The notes beneath the pieces are model-generated. The model saw only the letters and a list, made by a program, of their open reading frames with translations. It had not been told where the DNA came from and made no database searches. A DNA stretch of 64,000 nt from Meconema thalassinum (taxonomy: Eukaryota; Arthropoda; Insecta; Orthoptera; Tettigoniidae). Below, piece after piece: positions 56,160 through 64,000 of this stretch (the stretch's first letter is position 1; each line of letters starts with the position of its first letter). The position numbers were made by a program, and so were the translations under genes. The stretch is taken from positions 75,617,947 through 75,681,946 of the forward strand of contig OX336391.1 in NCBI GenBank assembly GCA_946902985.2. Direction: 5' to 3'.

Positions 56160-57511
56160 CACTGAAGAAAATGGAAATTGCAACACCATGAAGGCATTGG
56201 TCGTTTGTGTTGATTTTCAAGATATGGAACGATGCCGTGTAGGTATGTAAACGATCAAAGTTTCAGACCCATTGGATTGTTGCTACAGGTCTGCCCGCGT
56301 GATTGGTCGCGGAGGAATCAACTCCAGTATACGGACTCTGGTGTAGCGTAGTTGACTTGCAGTCTGCGCAGTGAAGAGTTCCCCGTCAAACATGCCTCGA
56401 CGACAGAGAAGAGCACGCTATCAACAACTGTCGCCGTTTGAGAGGGCTCGGATAATTGGGCTGTGTGAGGCCGGATTATTGCTAAGGACTGTCGCTGCAC
56501 GTGTTGGCCGACTGGCATCTACGGTACAACGTGTATGGCAGCAGTGGTCAAATGAAGGTACCCACACTAGTAGACCTGGCACAGGCGCTGCGCGACAGAC
56601 AACTGTGAGAGAGGATCGCCACATCATTCGGATGGCCCGGATGGAACCCCATGCAACAGCAGCGCAAATTCAAGCAGCTGTGGCACCCCACGTTACACAA
56701 CAAACAGTTGGTAATCGCCTGCGTGCAGCTGGCCTTCGATCCCTTGTCCCTGCAGAAGGTGTTCCATTGACCCCACAACAGCGACGTGTAAGGCTGGCCT
56801 GGTGTCGAGAACGATCGACTTGGGTCGACGAATGCCATAGGGTCGTCTTTAGTGATGAATCGCGCTTCTGTCTTGCCCGCAGTGATCGCCGCCCAGATCT
56901 TATTGTCGAGGCACACAGGGCCAACACCAAGCATTATGGTCAGGGTAGCTCTTGGCTTTAATGTGAAATCAAAATTAGTGCTTGTTGAGGGCACTATGAC
57001 TGCTCGACAGTACGTTGATAGGGTACTCAATCAAGTGGTTGTCCATATGATGGCGAACGTACTAATGGGATGTTTCAGCAGGACAATGCCTGGGTTCACA
57101 CTGCACGCATCTCCAGAGAAGCTCTCCACGACATCACAACCTTAGAATGGCCCGCCAGATCCCCGAACCTCAGTCCTATTGAGCATGTGTGGGACATGAT
57201 GGGTCAACAACTGGCCAACCGTCCTCAGCCACCCACAACTCTGGAACAACTGACCCGTGCAGTGCAGCAAGCATGGGCCACAATTCCTCAGGAAGCGATC
57301 CAGGGCCTTATTGACTCCATGCCTCGCCGAATTCATCAATGTATTGCAGCTCGTTGTGGGCACATCCTGTATTGATTGTTGTCCAAACTTGCGGTCAGAG
57401 GGACCTGAAAGTGTAATCATCGAATGACAACCGAACACTCGTCCTGCATGTTCAATTGCAGTAATGTAGCACCACTCCTTCTGGGTGCTGGAATTTCCAT
57501 TTTCTTCAGTG
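56160..57511 (+). mobile_element. Tc1-like transposon, decayed
   Basis: The terminal repeats are CACTGAAGAAAATGGAAATT, with TA at 56158-56159 and 57512-57513; length 1352 bp. A single transposase gene with internal damage is in plus orientation. The TIRs match perfectly over the first 20 bases and diverge after that (GCAACACC against CCAGCACC). Confidence 0.9.
56392..57375 (+). pseudogene. Tc1-like transposase, frameshifted
   Basis: Starting at ATG 56392 (MPRRQRRARYQQLSPFERAR), the N-terminal half is intact. It has the HTH GLCEAGLLLRTVAARVGRLA, the RPGTGAARQTT linker, and the first catalytic Asp in RVVFSDESRFCLARSDRR. Just after it, around 56890-56945, a deletion shifts the frame (expected RVWRRRGER region missing). 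HTGPTPSIMV and VEGTMTARQYVDRVLNQVV then read in a second frame. A further shift near 57065 brings MFQQDNAWVHTARISREALH with the second Asp and SPNLSPIEHVWDMMGQQLAN with the Glu, to a stop after 57375. It is otherwise full length and probably silent. Confidence 0.85.
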
Positions 57512-57559
57512 TATATTCTTAGTTCCAACTCTTAAAGTACAAAATACAAAATTTGGTTG

Positions 57560-58420
57560 AAGTCCAATGGGTAGCATGGACGTTACATGCAGTTAAACAT
57601 TGGTTCTAACAGCGCGCGTAAAATCATGTCGGCAACAATGTCATGCATGTATTGGTCAGAAATATTCTGAAATAATATGATCTATTGTTGTGCCAATTTT
57701 GAATGAAATCCATTTGTTAGTATAGAAGTTGCATGCATTTTAAAATTGGGCCTATCAGCAGGCTTAAAATCATGTTGGCTGCACTGACGTACATTAGAAA
57801 ATCCAAATTAATCTAGAATGGCAGGTACTACACGTGTTCAAAGTTTATAGCTATTGTGTTCCATACTTTATGATATATTGATACTAGGGTATCAAAAATA
57901 GAGACAGCATTTATTAACAGTTGGCAGCTCTGGTTGCTCTTGAGAATACGCATAGTCATATCTTTTGGTATACATAGCACATACGAAATTTGGTTGAAAT
58001 ACAAATGATAGTATAGATGTTACATGTATTTAAAGTTGGACCTCTCAGCTGGCTTAGAATCATGTTGGTAGCACTGACGTACGTAAGTTACTCCAAATTA
58101 ATATACCCATGTCAGGTACTATACGTGTGCATAGATTAAAGCTGTCGGCTTGCATACTTTCTGATATATTGGTATTCGGATAAAAAAATTGAGAGTATTT
58201 ATTAACAGTTGGCAGCTCTGGTGGCTCTTAAGAATACCTCAGTCATATCTGTTTATGTACACATAGCACATACGAAATTAGGTTGAATTCCAATTGATAG
58301 TGTAGAAGTTATATGAATTTAAACATTGGACCTATCAGCAGGCTTATAATCATTTTGGCAACACTGCCATGTATGGTCTGGAAATTAAACTGAAATATTA
58401 TTATCTATATGTGTGCCAAT
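57560..58420 (-). repeat. Internal tandem units of about 290 bp
   Basis: TTTATTAACAGTTGGCAGCT recurs at about 57911 and 58199, and CACATACGAAATT.GGTTGAA at about 57980 and 58269. Further partial copies of AATCATGTTGG.GCACTGACG lie in the same stretch. They belong to Helentron-like copy 3. Confidence 0.75.
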
Positions 58421-58670
58421 TTTGAAATAGCTCCCATTCATACCTTCTACGATATCCAACATGGAGCTCAAATTTCAATTGTGATTTTTCAGCAGTTGGT
58501 AGCGCTGACATCACTTTCAAATACGGCATTGAGATATTCAGGTATAGATCTTTACTCCTACCGAATTTTGATTCGATTGCTGCAGCCGTTTAGGGGTTGA
58601 TAGGGGAGCACCCACACACAGCCAGAAGGTCAGACAGACACACATTTGCAAAATGTGAAAAGTAGGCTAA

Positions 58671-59439
58671 TTAATTACTTTGTCATCAAGCGATGCATTC
58701 CAACAAATTAGAGGACTGTCCCTTCATGGAAAGTAACACAATTCTTAAGATTAATTTGGAGTTAACTGTCTTTGAAAGTGAAATGTACATGGACGCTATT
58801 GAAAGTAAGAAAAGTAGTTCTAAGAATAAAAAACAAGGGGAGAATGAAAGCATTTGTACGTGAACCCTCCAAATTATGTGTGAAATGAAAACCTGACCTG
58901 AATTATGATTATGCATGTATTAATGTTTAACACTTAACCACACATAACAAAACACAACACATCTGATGGCAGTATGAATGAATCCTGCGTAATGCAATTC
59001 TATGAGCTGATTGGCTGAAAGTGACTTGGTGGGTTTTGAAACTAATAATGGAGGAAGTTCAATTGAATCCAGGGGACTTTGAAATCGACCCTTAGATTTG
59101 TCCATCATTTTGCTAGGGAAATATAATATCTCTTGAAGGAAAATCATGGCACCATTGAATTGGCCGCGTGAAAGTTCATATGGAGGTAACTTCATCTCAT
59201 TTTTCATGTTGGATGGACTTCGCGGGTTATGATTTTAGGCGCCTCACATAGTGTACATTACACTCCCTCCAGATGCAGTTATTCAACTTTCTTTTTAACA
59301 TTTTAAGTATTGAGTTATTTCATTCGCACGTAAAAGAAATTTAGAAACCGTAACTTTTAACGTATCAGGGAAGTAATAAGCTTAAAATGTCTAGTGTATA
59401 GGTTTTGGGTCCTTTTTAACCAAAATGCAAAATCAACAT
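58671..59439. other. No recognised feature
   Basis: AT-rich intron DNA. I cannot support any gene or repeat end in it. Confidence 0.45.
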
Positions 59440-60070
59440 TCAGCATTCACATACAAGAGAGATCATCAGCTGCAATAAGAGCAATGTGCAGCAGCAAAAA
59501 CATCACATCCCTGAATCTAGCAACGTAGATGAGACTCCGCCCCCATCGCTACATATGGGATTGAACTCATATGGGATAGATTGAAAACCAGTGATTTAGA
59601 AAAGATAGAGAACGTGAAAGCACGCTTCATCAAACGGGCCATAGGAGCCAGCAAATAGGCGCCAAATAGAATGGCATACATTCTAGCAAAAGAAACGTTT
59701 TTCGTCGAGGATATAAGGCTCAAGGAATTCCTACCAAGTACACGCGCTTATACAGAAGTAACGGAAAGAAGAGAACAGAAGTAGAAAGGGATAGGTAATG
59801 GATGTTTTGGAGCAGATGCCATGTTAAATAGACAATGGACCAACGCAAAGGTACTCAATCGTAGGGCTCGCGATTCATTCGTTTCCACCATAAAATGTGT
59901 GTAAATACTAAATATCACCAAGCAGATGACCAATGCGTGTGTAAAATATGTGGCGAAAGGTGTGAACTTTATCACTTAAAGAAATGTAAAAGCTAGACAG
60001 GGTCTCTTAATGACCTTATAATTGCAAGCAAATGAACAGTACAATTTTATTGTGATCTAATGTAAATATA

Positions 60071-60930
60071 AAGTGCATTCAAAAAGTAACGAGCTGGAGG
60101 CTGGAATGCGCAAACCGGTGACTACGTCGGTTAATCGTGGCGTGCGTAACGAGGTGTGGTTCTGACCAGAGCGTGGAGGGTCACAGCCCGTCGCTAGAGG
60201 GCACGCGTGAACGTCACGTGACAATACAAAGCGAGCAGCAGCATGCACCAATCGTCCAACGCTGCCAGTCGCATTGCAAACAGTGACATGGAGGCGTCAA
60301 CCGAAGAGCAAAGAAGTTTTGTTCGGTTTCTGACAGCGGAAGGAGTAGGGGGAACGGACATTCATCGCCGAATGTCACAAGTGTACGGCGAACACTGCAT
60401 GTCCCTTGCAAGGCTCAAGGCGTGGCACAAGCGCTTCAGGGAAGGACGGGTGTCGTTAGCCGATGATGCCCGGTCTGGGACACCCCCTGCATTACCGATG
60501 ACAACGTCCAGCTGGTTGATGCACTCATTACCCAGGACCACCGGGTGACCGTGAACGCCATAGCCGCCGTGGTCGATCCACGATAATGCACGACCTTATA
60601 CGGCCAACACAGTCGCGGCACACCTGCAGATATTCAAATAGGAGGTTCTCGGCCACCCTCCATACAGTCCAGACCTCCCTCCCTGTGATTATGCCATGTT
60701 TGGTCCCCTGAAAAGGGCTCTGCGGGGCCAACGATTCACCTCGGACGCCGGCGTCCAGCTGTACGTGCAGAACTGGCTCACATCGCAGCCCAGGGAATTT
60801 TATGAGACAGCCATGCACCGCCTCGTGTCACAGTGGGACAAGTGCCTCAACAGCCAGGGTCAATACTTCTAACATACAGGTACTGTTTTCTGTAATTATG
60901 CCTCCGGCTCGTTACTTTTTGAACGCACCT
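60071..60930 (+). mobile_element. Mariner-type deletion derivative
   Basis: The inverted ends are AAGTGCATTCAAAAAGTAAC and AGGTGCGTTCAAAAAGTAAC, continuing GAGC.GGAGGC, with TA at 60069-60070 and 60931-60932. At 860 bp it is about half the length of a full mariner of this family. It contains both ends of a transposase gene but not the middle. Confidence 0.88.
60288..60872 (+). pseudogene. Mariner transposase lacking the catalytic centre
   Basis: The N-terminal HTH part from ATG 60288 reads EQRSFVRFLTAEGVGGTDIH, YGEHCMSLARLKAWHKRFRE and RVSLADDARSG. It then decays into ITQDHRVTVNAIA-like sequence. The C-terminal part reads EVLGHPPYSPDLPPCDYAMF, GPLKRALRGQRFTSDAGVQL and YETAMHRLVSQWDKCLNSQG, to a TAA at 60870-60872. 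The stretch that should carry the first two catalytic Asp residues is deleted, leaving only the last Asp in PPCDY. It cannot encode an active enzyme but its ends could be mobilised in trans. Confidence 0.82.
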
Positions 60931-61000
60931 TATATGTAACCTAATATAGCATAACCTCTCCTGGCCATTCGGCTGCAATAACATTTATTATTATTAAATC

Positions 61001-62149
61001 AAAATCCTACCTTTGTATTTTTTTTATTTTCAGACAAATCAAAATTAAATTTTTGTGCCCACGCTTTCATTATCTCAATACCTGGTGAAGGACCGAAACT
61101 AATATTATTTCCTAAAATCAGTAGTTAAATAATACTTGTTGCTCCTTCCTAGGACAAAAAAAAATATTCTTGGATCCGAAATCACAATGCAACCCGAAGA
61201 TTTCTTTTATTGTTCCACCTTGCTTGTTCACATCACTGATGAATTCCAGCTCTAGAGGATAGACTTCTACAAAATGCTCTTTTAGAAAACGTCCAGACTT
61301 AAGTAGTACACATAATGCCCAACAGATGGCAGAATATGCGGGAGATTGACTCGGCATTTGAGAGCGAATGGGGACAATGAATGAATATAAGTTCTTGTGC
61401 ACCGTCTATAGACGGGGGTAACAATCAACGGGTTAAAATGTAATAACCTTATTTGCATTGTTTTGTGAAAAGCATCTTCTATAGTATTGTACAAGTGGTA
61501 TATCTGAATGTTTAAAACTTCACTCTCAAAATACAGTATGTGCTATTAAAAATATTGAGGGCCTAGTCGCTTGTTACTCACTGATAGATCCTTTATTTTT
61601 TGCTCTATTTTTACTACATTTCTATCTGGATCCTTATTTTCGTTTGTATTATTAACTCGATTTCTGTCTGGATCTTTATTTCCTATCTACAGTATATTTT
61701 AAATAGACTAGATTTTTAATTTGGTCTGTATTTTAATTATCTCTCCAATTTTTACTTTCTTCTCTATTTTTGGGACAGATGACCTCGTAGTTCCACCCCT
61801 TAAAACAACAATAACTAACTCTCTATTTTTACTTAGATATCTGTCTGGATTTTATTTTTAACTTCATTTCTGTCTGAATTTTTATTTTCCTCTGTATTTT
61901 TTATCTCTTTTAAGTCTCACAGCTAAAAATTTTAGAACAAAATGTTCAATCTTCCTCAATCCTTAAGGCAGCAATCTCAGCATTTTATCTTGAAATAAAA
62001 CTGACCAGCTCTCCAAAGGAGTGACGGATTGATGGTGTAATTATAAACGACAAAACTAGGAAAGGCATAATTGCTCATCTGTTAAATCTTTATCCGCGAG
62101 ATGTTATGAAGAATATAAAAGTAGTGTACAGCTAGTATGTCTTCACTAA
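61001..62149. other. Unassigned intron DNA with a retroposon tail
   Basis: 61773-61815 has GGGACAGATGACCTCGTAGT then CCACCCCTTAAAACAACAAT, the same tail as at 45260-45335. Between 61590 and 61910 there are degenerate repeats of ATTTCTGTCTGGATCTTTAT. No gene seen. Confidence 0.5.
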
Positions 62150-63669
62150 CAAGTAGTTCCATGAAGAACTATACAGCCTATTTTCATATATCCTACTCAT
62201 ATTAACTGCCACTATCAACATACTAAATTTCAGTTTGATTGCTGCAATAGATTCGTAGATATTGAGTACCGACTAAATATTTCGGATGGTCGCCATGTTG
62301 GATTTTATATATGTAGGTCCTAGAGTTATGTAATGTTACATGAAGATTATTGTGTACGTGTAGCATTCAAACTTCAATCGCATGTTTAGGACACAGGAAG
62401 TAACAAGGAGATTTTAAAATTTCGCACTGCTGCCATATTGTGGTTATGGAAAATATTTATATAAATTAGATGCCAGTGGATTAACATTCGTAAAAGGATT
62501 TACTGTACCTAGTTTCACTGCACTCGGATGGTTAAATTGCGAGAAACGTCCATGTGAATATTTATACTTCGCGTCGCTGCCATGTTGGATTTGTGATCTC
62601 CTTGTTATTTAAAGTCCTATAGGTGAAATTAAGTTCATAGCCCCTATGAACATAAAAAAAATTCAGTTTGATTGCTATAATAGATTCGTAGATATTCAGA
62701 GTCGTCTGATTATTTCGGATGGTCGCCATGTTGGATTGTTAAATGTGTAGGCCATAGAGTCATGTACCATTAAAGGAAAATTATTGCTTAGATTCATTAT
62801 TCAAACTTTCACTTAAATTGCTCTATTACGACACAAGAAATAAAAACTTAATTTTTAAATTCGCCCAGCCGCCATCTTGATGTTATGTAAACAATTGAAC
62901 TAAATTAGATAGCATAGCATTACAATGTATATAAACATTTCCTGTACCAGATTTCATTGCGTTTGGAACATTAAATCGCGAGAAAGGTTTATTTAAAATT
63001 TTCAAATTCGCTTGGCCGCCATGTTCGTTTTGTAGTTAACCGCGTTTTGAAAGTCTTATAGATGAACTTCCAGTAGTGCCCTTTATCTCCGTACAAAATT
63101 TCAGGGTGATACAGCTAGTCGTTTCAGAGATATAGAATGCCGGTGAAATATTTCGCTCATCCGCCATCTTGTGGTTATGTAAACAATTGAACCAAGTTAG
63201 ATGTCGGTGCATTACAATGTGAACAAACATATACTGTACCAAGTTTTATTGCGTTTGGTTGGTTAAATCACGAGAAACGTCTATTTAAAAGTCACAAATT
63301 CGCGTGGCCGCCATGTTGGTTTTGCAGTTACCAGTTTTTCAAAAGTCACATAGGTGAACTTCTGGTAGTTCCCTTTATCAACGTAGTAAATTCCAGGGTG
63401 ATGTCAGTAATAGTTTCGGAGATATTGAATGCTGGTGAAATATTTCGCACAGCCGCTATGTTGGATTGGTGAGACGTAACAAAATTTGAAGGGCACGGTC
63501 GAGGTCGCCCGGAATAGTGCTATGAACTTACCGAGTTTCATTGAAATCGCTCAAGTCGTTTAGAATTTATTAGGGGGGGGACACACACACACCTCACACA
63601 CACACGCACACACACACGGACAAAAGGTGATCTCATAAGCCTATTTTTTCAAAATTGAAAATAGGCTAA
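62150..63669 (-). mobile_element. Helentron-like non-autonomous element, copy 4
   Basis: On the minus strand it starts TTAGCCTATTTTCAATTTTG at 63669. It ends GAAAATAGGCT, hairpin TAGTTC, loop TTCATG, GAACTA, and CTTG at 62150, the best-preserved 3' end of the family. Next to the 5' end are a CA microsatellite and a G8 tract (63570-63620). The body consists of diverged tandem units of about 435 and 295 bp, each with GCCGCCATGTTGG- or GCCGCCATCTTG-like words. It ends 94 bp before host exon 4. Confidence 0.75.
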
Positions 63670-63763
63670 AAATTGTGCTCTCCTATACAATTGCCTGGTT
63701 TGTTATTTCTGTATATATTATAAGGTAATAGCAATGAAATAAAGTGTCCCATTTTATCCCTAG

Positions 63764-63822
63764 GATGTGAATGAAGAAACCCAGGATGAAGAGTGTGATG
63801 TCAGTGGACATCATATAAATGA
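63764..63822 (+). CDS. Host gene exon 4, acidic
   Basis: The acceptor CATTTTATCCCTAG ends at 63763 and the strong donor GTAAGT starts at 63823. It reads DVNEETQDEECDVSGHHIN and then two bases of the next codon (phase 2 exit), in frame with exon 3 (phase 0 entry). It is acidic like the earlier exons but without a psi-K-x-E motif. The change of phase suggests the next exon starts a different region, plausibly the zinc fingers. Confidence 0.6.
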
Positions 63823-64000
63823 GTAAGTGAACAACATAATTAGATAATGCGTTCTCTCTCCTTAATGAACACACAACTGGAAATGTTGGATCTGATAAGG
63901 ATTTTTGTGGAATTGCACGATACCTCTCTTATAGTATAGGCCTATGTCATTAAACTTAATGTTTTTGTTACTGATATTCTTATCATGGAGGTACTGTACA

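Larger units (their letters stand above)
55956..58670 (-). mobile_element. Helentron-like non-autonomous element, copy 3, with nested Tc1
   Basis: On the minus strand it starts TTAGCCTACTTTTCACATTT at 58670. It ends in a hairpin AAGCTC, loop GTCAAG, GAACTT followed by CTTG at 55956. It carries a short CAGACAGACACACA stretch and internal tandem units of about 290 bp (57560-58420). Its body differs from copies 1, 2 and 4, so it is a different subfamily. The Tc1 element at 56160-57511 is inserted in it. The left boundary rests on the hairpin match alone. Confidence 0.5.
59440..61000 (+). pseudogene. LINE 3' fragment, copy 2 of the 23-kb family, split by a mariner relic
   Basis: Broken plus-strand frames match the 22960-23770 fragment: SSAAIRAMCSSKNITSLNLA, ATYGIELIWDRLKTSDLEKI, ENVKARFIKRAIGASK, YILAKETFFVEDIRLKEFLP and STRAYTEVTERREQK. 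It carries more stops than the 23-kb copy. The final Cys/His segment is still traceable (CVKYVAKGVNFIT). The 3' UTR word TGGCCA..CGGC.GCAATAAC is present in both families, here right of the mariner element at 60071-60930, so the mariner inserted into this LINE's 3' UTR. Confidence 0.65.

Noticed and set aside
54212..63669. One giant 9.5-kb transposon with 0.8-1.5 kb terminal inverted repeats
   Set aside because: Each arm has its own complete pair of ends (TTAGCC... and hairpin-CTTG), so they are two separate elements in opposite orientation.

Overview
This looks like nuclear DNA from a large, repeat-rich animal genome, most probably an insect. The grounds are split genes with GT/AG introns and many transposable elements of insect type: Tc1/mariner, hAT, piggyBac, Helitron/Helentron, RTE-like LINEs and tRNA-derived SINEs. 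The SINE core and the acidic exons of the one host gene recall orthopteroid (polyneopteran) insects, but that placement is inference. There is no bacterial operon, CRISPR array, phage or rRNA.

Host gene. Four short plus-strand exons (33088-33169, 34216-34314, 42365-42442, 63764-63822) have good splice sites and compatible phases. They encode an acidic segment rich in psi-K-x-E (SUMO-type) motifs, as seen in the N-terminal exons of insect C2H2 zinc-finger genes. No zinc finger lies in the window, so the gene should continue to the right. Its introns (about 1.0, 8.0 and 21.3 kb) hold most of the mobile elements from 33 to 63.7 kb.

Region by region. 0-4 kb: a decayed DUF4817-type transposase on the minus strand, split by a 1.7-kb Helentron-like non-autonomous element and flanked by SINE pieces. 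4-9 kb: a decayed mariner-like element, a small inverted-repeat element and a pogo/Tigger-like element. 10-13 kb: two copies of one SINE flanking a piggyBac relic that has lost its catalytic core. 13-16.6 kb: a minisatellite, then a regular array of seven 50-bp palindromes. 16.6-20.7 kb: a hAT-like element with an exact 8-bp target duplication that contains a Helitron 3' part with a Pif1-type helicase, itself split by a SINE. 21-24 kb: a second minisatellite of the same family and a LINE 3' fragment. 24.6-27.7 kb: a full-length RTE-type LINE with a 15-bp target duplication, one frameshift and one nonsense codon. 31-32.6 and 43.7-45.2 kb: two almost identical Tc1 elements of 1465 bp, each with an intact 341-residue DD34E transposase. 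34.6-38 kb: a nearly complete LINE in antisense. 38-42 kb: LINE fragments and a Helitron relic. 47-51 kb: a MITE with recognisable empty sites, two abutting Tc1/mariner-type elements and a SINE. 52-54 kb: a SINE with perfect 15-bp duplications and a 0.9-kb fold-back repeat. 54-63.7 kb: three more Helentron-like elements with nested Tc1 and mariner relics.

How it fits together. Apart from the host exons, the coding capacity is almost all transposition machinery. Only the two 31/44-kb Tc1 copies look potentially functional. The other families are relics or non-autonomous passengers, and nested insertions give a relative order of events. All calls come from reading the sequence; no database search was run.
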